The notes under the pieces are model-generated. The model was given only the letters and a program-made list of their open reading frames with translations. It did not search any database and was not told the DNA's origin. Of a stretch of 64,000 bases of DNA, positions 1 through 9,309 are shown piece after piece. The position numbers were made by a program, and so were the translations under genes. The DNA lies in contig CM060478.1 of assembly GCA_030544235.1 (NCBI GenBank), positions 25,305,227 to 25,369,226 on the forward strand. Direction: 5' to 3'. The first letter of the stretch is position 1. Each line of letters opens with the position of its first letter. This stretch comes from Lepturacanthus savala (Eukaryota > Chordata > Actinopteri > Scombriformes > Trichiuridae).

Positions 1-340
1 GCAGCAGGAACAATCGTGTCATTGTGACCATCAACACGTCAAACGTTTTAATATTCTGACCCACTTATTTATTTTAGAATAATGATTAATAGATTAATAA
101 TTCATGTTTTATCTTTACATAGACTTTCATGGCTCTAGTCAAGTCTTTAAAGAGTAAAAAAAAAAAAGCTTAAAACTTTTACTAGCAAATTATTTTACAT
201 TTGGTGATTTAGTGCTTTGTTAAAACAGATTAAAAGAACCAATGAGAAGAAACTTATGAGATGAAATTAACAGGAAAAAATGTTTCATTAAAACTGTTTA
301 TATGGTGATGAAGGGATTTAATTCACAGACTTTAAAGGAA
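1..340. other. Non-coding, no recognisable feature
   Basis: AT-rich DNA with a short A-run near 158-168. No plausible coding frame, RNA gene or repeat boundary was seen. Confidence 0.5.
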
Positions 341-749
341 CAGACAGACAGAGACAGACAGGCAGACAGAGAGAGAGAGACAAAGTGACAGACAGAGAGA
401 GACAGACAGAGAGACAGACAGACAGAGACAGACAGACAGAGACAGACGGAGTAGGACAGAAAGAGACAGAGAGACAGACAGAGAGACAGAGAGAGAGACA
501 AAGTGACAGACAGAGAGAGACAGACAGAGAGAGACAGACAGACAGAGACAGACAGAGACAGACAGACAGAGAGACAGACAGACAGAGACAGATGGAGTAG
601 GACAGAAAGAGACAGAGAGACAGACAGACAGAGAGACAGACAGACAGAGAGACAGACAGACAGAGACAGACAGACAGAGAGACAGAGAGACAGACAGACA
701 GAGAGACAGACAGACAGAGACAGACGGAGTCAGACAGACAGACAGACAG
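341..749. repeat. GACA-type simple repeat / minisatellite
   Basis: About 400 bp built from GACA and GAGA words (CAGACAGACAGAGACAGACA and variants). Longer blocks recur inside it: the block with GACAAAGTGACAGACAGAG near 380 and again near 498, and the block with GGAGTAGGACAGAAAGAGAC near 448 and 595. It therefore grew by duplicating 100-150-bp modules as well as by slippage. The Ser/Leu/Cys-rich open frames across it are by-products of the repeat. Confidence 0.9.
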
Positions 750-1351
750 GTCTGATATCTTTTCTGTGTTACAGCAGATGTAGAACCAGTAACAGCTGCT
801 GTAGTCAAACACTTTAAACTATGACAAACACACTCATTATATCCCGCCTCTTTTTCCACCATGAGAGGGTGTGTGTGTGTGTGTGTATGTGTTTGTGTGT
901 ATGCATGACGCTTCATTATAAAACATATTCTGATCTCACTTCCCAATCCAGCCTGTATTCACTAAACTTTTCTTTTTACATTTTTTCACTGAATAAGTGA
1001 TGCTCCATTATTTTCAGCTGCTTTTAATTCATCATTTATATGAGTTTTTCTACCATGAATTCACAGACCAGAAACAGCCAATCAAACATCATCTGGAGCT
1101 CTAGGTCAACGGGGTCATTCACCTGTTTTTTATCTGACCTCCACTTTCTCTCCACCTGTTTCTTTTGTGTTTGAAAGTCTTTGCTTCTCCTTCTGTTTCT
1201 CTGATTTGTTTTATATAAACCTGTTTGCTCAGTTCTAACAGAAACAGGTGATGTGATAATCTAATTAGTTAAATGCTAATGTTTCAGGCTAAATGAGGCT
1301 GATACCAGCTCATGTCACTAAATTATAGATGTTAACGATAGATGTTTTAAA
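750..1351. other. Non-coding stretch with a short TG microsatellite
   Basis: A (TG)n tract lies at 868-905. The rest is AT-rich with no coding frame, RNA gene or transposon end that could be recognised. Confidence 0.5.
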
Positions 1352-1602
1352 GTGTTATTGTCCTTCTATATACTGTCTACTATGGTTTCTCATTTCCATA
1401 TTAACCATGTAGCATGTTAGCATGAAACAATTTCTAAATAAACATGTTCTTAAGCTAATGAGAAGCGAATAAGACCAGTCTGATTCTGTCAAATCGAAAC
1501 AGTATCTTTAAAACTTCAGTAAATTAGCTGAGATACACATATATAAACCGACAAGCTAATGGACAGAATAAAGAAAGTTAACTCAGTCTTCACCTGAACT
1601 TG

Positions 1603-2190
1603 TTCATCTGTTCTCTACCTGTCTTTACCTGTTCTCCACCTGTCTTTACCTGTTCTCTACCTGTCTTTACCTGTTCTCTACCTGTTTTTACCTGTTCTCC
1701 ACCTGTCTTTACCTGTTCTACATCTGTATTTACCTGTTCTCCATCTGTTTTTACCTGTTCTCCACCTATCTTTACCTGTTCCCCATGTGTCTTTACCTGT
1801 TCTCCACCTGTCTTTACCTGTTCTCCATCTGTATTTACCTGTTCTCCATCTGTTTTTACCTGTTCTCCACCTATCTTTACCTGTTCCCCATGTGTCTTTA
1901 CCTGTTCTCCACCTGTCTTTACCTGTTCTCCATCTGTCTTTACCTGTTCCCCATGTGTCTTTACCTGTTGTCTACCTGTTTTTACCTGTTCTCCACCTGT
2001 ATTTACCTGTTCTCCATCTGTATTTACCTGTTGTCTACCTGTTTTTACCTGTTCTCCACCTGTCTTGACCTGTTCTCCACCTGTCTTTACCTGTTCTCCA
2101 TCTGTATTTACCTGTTCTCCATCTGTTTTTACCTGTTCTCCACCTGTCTTTACCTGTTCCCCATGTGTCTTTACCTGTTGTCTACCTGTT
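1603..2190. repeat. 21-bp minisatellite, array 1
   Basis: Tandem 21-bp units with core TTCTCCACCTGTCTTTACC. Point variants include CCATCTG, CTACCTG, CCCATGTG and GTATTTACC. It belongs to the first copy of the triplicated segment. Confidence 0.95.
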
Positions 2191-2451
2191 ATGTATATGT
2201 TAGTGTTATTGTCCTTCTATATACTGTCTACTATGGTTTCTCATTTCCATATTAACCATGTAGCATGTTAGCATGAAACAATTTCTAAATAAACATGTTC
2301 TTAAGCTAATGAGAAGCGAATAAGACCAGTCTGATTCCGTCAAATCGAAACAGTATCTTTAAAACTTCAATAAATTAGTTGAGATACACATATATAAACC
2401 GACAAGCTAATGGACAGAATAAAGAAAGTTAACTCAGTCTTCACCTGAACT

Positions 2452-3189
2452 TGTTCATCTGTTCTCTACCTGTCTTTACCTGTTCTCTACCTGTTTTTAT
2501 CTGTTCTCTACCTGTCTTTACCTGTTCTCTACCTGTTTTTATCTGTTCTCTACCTGTCTTTACCTGTTCTCCACCTGTCTTTACCTGTTCTCTACCTGTC
2601 TTTACCTGTTCTCTACCTGTTTTTACCTGTTCTCTACCTGTCTTTACCTGTTCTCCACCTGTCTTTACCTGTTCTCTACCTGTCTTTACCTGTTCTCTAC
2701 CTGTTTTTACCTGTTCTCCACCTGTCTTTACCTGTTCTCCATCTGTCTTTACCTGTTCCCCATGTGTCTTTACCTGTTGTCTACCTGTTTTTACCTGTTC
2801 TCCACCTGTCTTTACCTGTTCTCCATCTGTATTTACCTGTTCTCCATCTGTTTTTACCTGTTCTCCACCTATCTTTACCTGTTCCCCATGTGTCTTTACC
2901 TGTTCTCCACCTGTCTTTACCTGTTCTCCATCTGTCTTTACCTGTTCCCCATGTGTCTTTACCTGTTGTCTACCTGTTTTTACCTGTTCTCCACCTGTAT
3001 TTACCTGTTCTCCATCTGTATTTACCTGTTGTCTACCTGTTTTTACCTGTTCTCCACCTGTCTTGACCTGTTCTCAACCTGTCTTTACCTGTTCTCCATC
3101 TGTATTTACCTGTTGTCCATCTGTTTTTACCTGTTCTCCACCTGTCTTTACCTGTTCTCCATGTGTCTTTACCTGTTGTCTACCTGTTA
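2452..3189. repeat. 21-bp minisatellite, array 2
   Basis: Same 21-bp family as array 1, in the second copy of the triplicated segment. It begins with extra TTCTCTACCTG-type units, and then follows nearly the same order of variants as array 1. This shows duplication of the array as a block followed by expansion at its left end. Confidence 0.95.
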
Positions 3190-3449
3190 TGTATATGTTA
3201 GTGTTATTGTCCTTCTATATACTGTCTACTATGGTTTCTCATTTCCATATTAACCATGTAGCATGTTAGCATGAAACAATTTCTAAATAAACATGTTCTT
3301 AAGCTAATGAGAAGTGAATAAGACCAGTCTGATTCCGTCAAATCGAAACAGTATCTTTAAAACTTCAGTAAATTAGCTGAGATACACATATATAAACCAA
3401 CAAGCTAATGGACAGAATAAAGAAAGTTAACTCAGTCTTCACCTGAACT

Positions 3450-4199
3450 TGTTCATCTGTTCTCTACCTGTCTTTACATGTTCTCTACCTGTTTTTATCT
3501 GTTCTCTACCTGTTTTTACCTGTTCTCCACCTGTCTTTACCTGTTCTCCACCTGTCTTTACCTGTTCTCCATCTGTCTTTACCTGTTCCCCATGTGTCTT
3601 TACCTGATGTCTACCTGTTTTTACCTGTTCTCCACCTGTCTTTACCTGTTCTCCATCTGTATTTACCTGTTCTCCATCTGTTTTTACCTGTTCTCCACCT
3701 ATCTTTACCTGTTCCCCATGTGTCTTTACCTGTTGTCTACCTGTTTTTACCTGTTCTCCACCTGTATTTACCTGTTCTCCATCTGTATTTACCTGTTCTC
3801 CATCTGTATTTACCTGTTCTCCACCTGTCTTTACCTGTTCTCCATCTGTATTTACCTGTTCTCCATCTGTCTTTACCTGTTCCCCATGTGTCTTTACCTG
3901 TTCTCCACCTGTCTTTACCTGTTCCCCATGTGTCTTTACCTGTTGTCTACCTGTTTTTACCTGTTCTCCACCTGTATTTACCTGTTCTCCATCTGTATTT
4001 ACCTGTTGTCTACCTGTTTTTACCTGTTCTCCACCTGTCTTGACCTGTTCTCCACCTGTCTTTACCTGTTCTCCATCTGTATTTACCTGTTCTCCATTTG
4101 TTTTTACCTGTTCTCCATCTGTTTTTACCTGTTCTCCACCTGTCTTTACCTGTTCCCCATGTGTCTTTACCTGTTGTCTACCTGTTTTTACCTGTTCTC
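3450..4199. repeat. 21-bp minisatellite, array 3
   Basis: Same 21-bp family, in the third copy of the triplicated segment. It stops abruptly at 4199 against the outer end of a Gypsy LTR fragment. Confidence 0.95.
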
Positions 4200-4291
4200 T
4201 GTATAATGATGAAGACGGGACACCGGAGTACTGTGTAAAACCCCGCTTTACTTGTGAAAACCGGAACTGAATACAAACATCTTACTGCTTA
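4200..4291 (-). mobile_element. Gypsy LTR, outer part (split LTR)
   Basis: Read on the minus strand this piece ends in ...CATTATACA and meets the minisatellite directly, as an LTR terminus (TG...CA) would. Its partner, starting TGTAGCGGTAGAC on the minus strand, is at 9044-9073 next to a purine tract. The two parts are separated by the 4.75-kb CACTG-ended element. Joining them gives only about 120 bp, short for a Gypsy LTR, so part may be lost. This is an inference from termini and context; no second LTR is available for comparison. Confidence 0.45.
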
Positions 4292-4548
4292 CACTGTAAC
4301 AAATTGCTGTAATTTCTACAGGAAACTTTTACAATAACTTACTGTTCTGTCATTTTACAAAATGTTATTGTATACCGCACTGCATTGTGGGTCCAAAATA
4401 AATACAACTGACAGCATTGCCCCACAGTAATATATTGTAAAATTACAGGTAAGTTATGCTCTGACTGTAAAAGAAGCATATTACAGTTAGATTCTGTAAA
4501 TGACCAGATGTTGGCGGGTTGAATTTGAAAGAGAATACGCCATCTTGA

Positions 4549-4900
4549 TGGGCCACACGGTGGCGCAGGGGTTAGCGCTGTTGCCTCACAGCAAGAAGGT
4601 CGCAGGTTCGAGACCTCCTTGGTCCGGGGTCTGGGACCTTTCTGTGTGGAGTTTGCATGTTCTCCCCGTGTCTGCGTGGGTTTTCACCGGCTTCCTCCCA
4701 CAGTCCAAAAACATGCTCAGGTTAATTGGCAACTCTAAATTGTGTGAGTGTGTGAGTGAATGGTGTGTGTGCCCCACGATTGGCTGGCGACCATCTGGGG
4801 TGTATCCCTGCCTCTCGCCGTAACGCGCTGGGATAGGCTCCAGCAGACCCCTGCGACCCTAATGAGGAATAAGCAGGTATAGAAAATGACTGACTGACTG
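4549..4900 (+). mobile_element. tRNA-derived SINE with target-site duplication
   Basis: A pol III A box (TGGCGCAGGGG, 4561-4571) and a B box (GGTTCGAGACC, 4605-4615) lie at tRNA-like spacing near the left end. The element finishes in a short (TGAC)n tail. It is flanked by a perfect 12-bp direct repeat, ACGCCATCTTGA, at 4537-4548 and 4901-4912. The body (for example TTTGCATGTTCTCCCCGTG) is of a type very common in fish genomes. The promoter boxes, tail and duplication together are strong evidence. The frames across it are not genes. Confidence 0.88.
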
Positions 4901-5724
4901 ACGCCATCTTGACACAGAGACAGGAGCAACGGCCAAGGATGTGTCCTGCACTGATAAGTAAGTTCGATTTTAACCACCTAAGTTACAAAATTCAAATGTG
5001 ATATAACTTGTAAGTGATATGAGAGTCTTTAAAAAGCCAGCTCGTGGTAGTTCCGACCTCCCGCGTCTATGTGCCGATAGCTCACAAACCAGCTGAGGGA
5101 GGCGGCTGGAGCTATCGGCACGGACTAGTTATGTTTGAAAAGCTAGTATGTCGCGTCGGTGTAAATGTCGACGGCGAAGGGGCCCTGTAAGGTGCAGGAT
5201 ACGCAGCAGCAGTGATTAAACCGTGAAATAAACCGGGACAATAAACAGCGACACAAGTTATTTCCCCATCTGGCTAGCGCCTAAGCTAACATGTTAGACG
5301 TAAACCAATGTCTCGCGTCTCAAGGCAAACATAACCTGGTTTGGGAAATAATTAGCCTTTGTACGAAGACATTCACTGTAAATTCGCCGTTTTGAAGTCA
5401 AAAAGGATGAGCTACGTGAATCGCATAGATTCAAAGAGTTTTTTTTGGGGGGGGGGTCGGTCGGGAGATTTCATTTGTTTAATCATTATATTATACATTA
5501 TATGTATATCTTATTATAAGCCTTTTGTGACAAAATAAAAACACGCGACCCTGGTCCTTTTTACACTCATTTTCGCCGCTGATGTTATTGATTCATTTAA
5601 ACGTAATAGTTTTGAGCCATTTAAAATGGCAAAGAGGGCATCTCGCATTCATTGCTCTGGCCCATCCTTGACTAGACGGGGCGTCAGTTTTTTTTTTCAG
5701 CGCGAGATTAACGTGTGTAAATAC

Positions 5725-6372
5725 TAGGGATGGGAATGTGTTTCAGTTTCATGGAATCGTTTGGCAGTTAATCTAACTATTCTCTTATGGATTCCAACCA
5801 GCGCTAATTACGTTACGTACTTTACGCATGTTACGCACGCTCGATTCAGCAACAGGACAACGCGATTATGTTACGCTGGTTTCGCACGTGCGTTGCAGTC
5901 GTCAACAACAATGGCACCAACTAGGATCAACCGCTCAAAAACGTGGCTTCACTTCACGAGGAAAAATGACAACAAAGCGATTTGCAGTCCTTGCAAAGTG
6001 AAGATAACCGCGTCGGGGGGAATACGGCCAATATGCAGAAACATTTGCGCGCAAAGCATGCGATCTTTTTAAACGAGTGTCACGTTTTTGACGCTGTGCC
6101 ACGCTGTGATCACCACTGCGGCTACCACTGCCTATGTTCTTTGCAAAGCATGCAACGCTAACATTATGCTATTAAACGAATGCGGTCTGCATTACATATA
6201 GAAGATGACCGTGACGAGAGAGAGTTAAGGTTGTGACTTCTTATTAAACAAACTTCCAATACCAATCAAAATGTTTGTTCAATTTCCCCAAATCGATCGA
6301 TAAAGAATTCAATCGTTAAGCAATATCATAATGGAATCGGAATCTAAAAAATCGTATCAATTCCCATCCCTA
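5725..6372 (+). mobile_element. Internally deleted hAT element
   Basis: The inverted ends are TAGGGATGGGAAT (5725) and ATTCCCATCCCTA (ending 6372). The flanks GTAAATAC (5717-5724) and GTAAAGAC (6373-6380) match at 7 of 8 bases, as expected for the 8-bp duplication of hAT transposons. The 648-bp interior keeps only the start of a transposase gene, a BED zinc finger from 5911. The catalytic part is missing, so any movement would have needed a transposase from elsewhere. Confidence 0.85.
5911..6060 (+). pseudogene. BED zinc-finger remnant of a hAT transposase
   Basis: From the ATG at 5911 the frame reads a BED-like start (SKTWLHFTRK, then ICSPCK, giving the C-x2-C pair). The histidine half of the finger (MQKHLRAKH) follows in another frame after a G-run near 6015-6020, so one base appears to be lost. 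No RNase-H-like catalytic region or dimerisation domain follows before the right end of the element. BED fingers bind DNA in hAT transposases and ZBED proteins. Here it is a dead fragment. Confidence 0.7.
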
Positions 6373-8134
6373 GTAAAGACAACAGGTAAGAGTGTTAAGA
6401 CTAATCTTTTTTTATTTTTAGTTGTTGCTGTAGCTTTTGTCACCTTTCTAAGTGAGTTACTTCTGGCCATTACAGCTTAAGTAGTTTCTGGTGTTAATAC
6501 AGTTGTTTACAGTTACTTACTACAGTTTACAGTGAGAAAAGAGACAGCTGTGTTTGTGGTGCCTCCTGCTGATCACTGAAACAGTGTATGTGGACAGAGC
6601 TGAATATTTAGTTGGGTTGTTTAGTGTCCATCGGCTGACAATACCTCCCACTTAGTTACTGTCCACCACTGTACTAGACAGGCATCACCAGGTTGGCTCC
6701 ACAGTTTAAATTTCCTCAACCTTATATGTGAGCGAATATGAGGCCACTAACATCTCGTCTGTTTTGCAGCATCATTTGGCCACAGGTGCAGAAGGAAACC
6801 ACATCCACCGCTGAAGACAGTGATCGCAACACACATCAGCAAGGACAACTTCCAGGTGAAATCATTTGACTAGCTTTTTTCAATTTTATTCCTCTATTTC
6901 TTATAACGTCTTTTCTTTGGCTTTCTGTCTTTCTGGCTATCTATTTTTGTTGCTAGCCTTCCTTCTTTCTTTCTTGTTGGCTTTCTTTTTTTTACTAACT
7001 TTTTTCCCCGCTAGCTCTTTTGGAAATCTATGTCTATGTGTATCATCCATGTGAACAGGGTTAGGGATACCCACATGGACGAGGGTATTCATTATGGTAT
7101 TAATGAGACTAAGCCATGTTTTACATAAACCATTGTGGTTATGGTGATGCAACTGTAAATAGTCAATAACCTATACATAACTACTACAAATAATATGTGA
7201 CAAGAAATCCAAACTATTCCTTTTACTGTTATGAACATACAATTTCACTGTATCAGCCAATGCATTGCAGATCCACTTCCTGGTTCAACTTGCCTGGAAA
7301 ATATTCAACAGCATAAATTATTTTTTTAATATAAATATTTTGCAGTTTTTCATATTGGAAGGGCAAATGATTAGCTTGTCTTGCACAACCTGGATTCTGC
7401 TCTCTCTTGTACACCAGCAGTCAGTGCAGGGTTTTCATGAAGTTTCTTTTCATGTGATTTCAGATGTTTCATGGGAATCAATCCAACCAGAGGCACCAAG
7501 ACGGCAAGGCAAGTCATCCAGAAAAGTGGGAAGGTCCGTGAGAAGAAGAATAATGCAGTCAACCCGCACGTATCTTCTCTCCTCTGGAGATTAATGGACT
7601 TTGAATGGCTTTATGCTTAAGTCATATTGCAAATGATGAGGACCCTCCATATGAATGGAAGTAGGTCATAATATTCCATTGAATTCCCTGCAGTGACAGG
7701 TGTGACAGGTGTTTTGTTGAGATACTCAAGTTAACATAATCTTTCCTGTTAATGAGTTGATATGTATCTCGGTATGATATTTAGAGTTGCTCAGACCTCA
7801 GGTTCTTAAAGTTTGCACTTGTGTTGCACTTTATTACTGTAACTGCACTTAAGTTTGTTTGTTTTTTTGGTTTAAACCATAATCAGTTGTCGTTTATGGC
7901 TGTAGCTGAAAAGTGTTCATACCTGGCCAGTTCATAGAAATAGGCCACCACCGCCTAACTAGGTGCTGGATAGGCTGGTCCTGCCAGGACCCTCTTGTTG
8001 CATTGTATTCTGGTTATTCTGTATAAGATATCTACCTCATGTTTTTAAGAGTCTTTTAAAAGTGAAAAGCATTCACTTTTTCAGCTATTTGTGTGACGGT
8101 AGATCTTCGGTAGGATAAGACTAGCCTTTGTTCC

Positions 8135-8335
8135 CATGCATATCAATGAGCCTTGGGTGTCACCTGTTAACTAGTTGCTTCCTTGGATCCCTTTGGTGGA
8201 GGAGGAGGTACTGGCCATTGCATACAGGGAACACCCCATAATACCTGCCATTGTGGAGATGATCAGAACCAGGCAACCAGACTTCACAATTTGGTCCTTG
8301 TCAGAGTTACTCAGATCTCGCTTGCCCATTTTTAA
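8135..8335 (-). pseudogene. Tc1-like transposase N-terminal fragment (minus strand)
   Basis: Reading leftward from about 8330, the frame begins MGKRDLSNSDKDQIV, the usual start of a Tc1-family transposase (helix-turn-helix region). Decayed similarity runs to about 8135, near the linker before the second HTH. No DDE catalytic region is present. It abuts, head to head, a second fragment of the same region on the plus strand. Confidence 0.65.
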
Positions 8336-8765
8336 AGTAAGTGAACAGTCAGTTCTTGAAAGTTGATGTGTTGGAAACAGGACTAATGGCGAAACATAAA
8401 AAATCTGAGCCACTTAGAAAAGGGCCAATTTGTGATAGCGTGACAATTGGGTCAAAGCATCTCCACAACAGCAGATCTTGTGAGGGTTTCCTGGTCAGCA
8501 GCTACCAAAGAGGTCCATGGAAGGACTACTGGTTAATGGGCGACAGGATCATGGACACCTAAGTCTTACTGGTATTTGTGGAGCTAAGGTAATCTGATCC
8601 CACAGATGAGCTACTGTTGCACAAACTCCTGAAAAGCGTCATGCTGGCTATGATAGAGCTGTCATAACACAATATCACAGCTTGTTGCTACATTAACACG
8701 TTAAAACCACTTATCAGGCAGCTGCTTTTAATGTTGGCGCTGACCAGTGTATGTTGAGGAATGTG
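8336..8765 (+). pseudogene. Tc1-like element fragment (plus strand), internally deleted
   Basis: It begins with leader sequence (AAGTTGATGTGTTGGAAAC) and continues with a decayed N-terminal transposase coding region (residue pattern KSEPLRKGPI with several frame breaks). After a jump it reaches what looks like the element's 3' terminal region near 8700-8765 (CCACTTATCAGGCAGCTGC, then GCTGACCAGTGTAT). The catalytic domain is missing. The same gene part is present in opposite orientation immediately to the left. Confidence 0.6.
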
Positions 8766-8872
8766 CTGATAACGTTTGTATGTATATGTGCAGAGGTGTT
8801 CTCAGTCTCAGTCTCGGATTTTAGTTGTTCAGGTGAAAACAAAAAGAAATGCAGTATATTGCTGTAATTCAA

Positions 8873-9017
8873 TTTTACAAGATTTTATTGGCAACTTTTT
8901 TGCCAGGTAGTTACTGTAAAATAATTACAGTGTATGACTGTAATTCTTTTTACAGTAATTAACAGTACATTTTACAAGATTTTATTGGCAACTTTTTTGC
9001 CAGGTAGTTACTGTAAA
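8873..9017. repeat. 48-bp direct repeat with hairpin in the CACTA-like right end
   Basis: An identical 48-bp block occurs at 8873-8920 and 8970-9017 (starts TTTTACAAGATTTTATTGGC, ends GTTACTGTAAA). It contains the inverted repeat TGGCAA...TTGCCA and CTGTAA words. It probably belongs to the subterminal region of the 4292-9041 element. Confidence 0.85.
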
Positions 9018-9043
9018 TTCTACAGTAAATTCGTAACAGTGTA

Positions 9044-9073
9044 GACTTGTGGGTAATGTAGTCTACCGCTACA
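9044..9073 (-). mobile_element. Gypsy LTR, inner part (start of 3' LTR)
   Basis: On the minus strand this reads TGTAGCGGTAGACTACATTA directly after a polypurine tract. This is the standard position and TG start of a 3' LTR. It is cut off after about 30 bp by the CACTG-ended insertion; the continuation appears to be at 4200-4291. Confidence 0.55.
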
Positions 9074-9085
9074 CCTCCTCCTTTT
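9074..9085 (-). promoter_or_regulatory. Polypurine tract of the Gypsy element
   Basis: On the minus strand it reads AAAAGGAGGAGG, immediately upstream of the TG that starts the LTR. Such tracts prime plus-strand DNA synthesis in LTR retrotransposons. Confidence 0.6.
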
Positions 9086-9309
9086 AGCTAAGCAATATCT
9101 TTTCTTTTTCAGGAAAAGTACTATATGACTCCTTCTGAACATTAAACTCATTTCAAACCTTTTTCGTTTATCAACTCACCATATTCTTCACATTCCTATG
9201 CTAGTCTTCAGTCTTTTTTTCTTTCTTTTCTAACACAACACATTTATCTGGAACTCTTTTCTTTACAAATTAAGAAATGCAGTGAACTGAAACATTCACA
9301 TTCTTTTCA

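Larger units (their letters stand above)
1352..4199. repeat. Three tandem copies of a ~0.85-1.0 kb segment (unique block + minisatellite)
   Basis: The same ~250-bp block begins with GTGTTATTGTCCTTCTATAT at 1352, 2203 and 3201, and each copy runs into a 21-bp minisatellite array. Copy lengths are about 851, 998 and 999 bp. Only a few substitutions separate the blocks (GATTCTGTC versus GATTCCGTC; GAAGCGA versus GAAGTGA; CAGTAAATT versus CAATAAATT), so the duplications look recent or homogenised. The word ATGTATATGTTA marks the right ends of arrays 1 and 2; array 3 ends instead at the Gypsy LTR. Confidence 0.9.
4292..9041. mobile_element. CACTA (EnSpm/CMC)-like DNA transposon, non-autonomous and loaded with insertions
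   Basis: The left end reads CACTGTAACAAATT and the right end, on the opposite strand, reads CACTGTTACGAATT; similarity continues for about 30 bp. TA flanks both ends (4290-4291 and 9042-9043), which would be a 2-bp target duplication. The subterminal regions are rich in CTGTAA/TTACAG words, and the right end carries a 48-bp direct repeat. CACTG ends, short target duplications and repeated subterminal words fit the CACTA/EnSpm group. No transposase was recognised. Inside are a SINE (4549), a hAT (5725) and Tc1 fragments (8135-8765). The unassigned parts (4913-5716, 6381-8134) show no convincing coding frame. Confidence 0.5.

Noticed and set aside
298..946. Leu/Ser/Cys-rich or Arg/Asp/Gln-rich frames over the GACA repeat
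   Set aside because: Translations of a simple repeat in several frames of both strands; no gene context.
4500..4977. Short open frames on both strands around 4.5-5.0 kb
   Set aside because: They lie over the SINE (A/B boxes, target duplication), which is non-coding.
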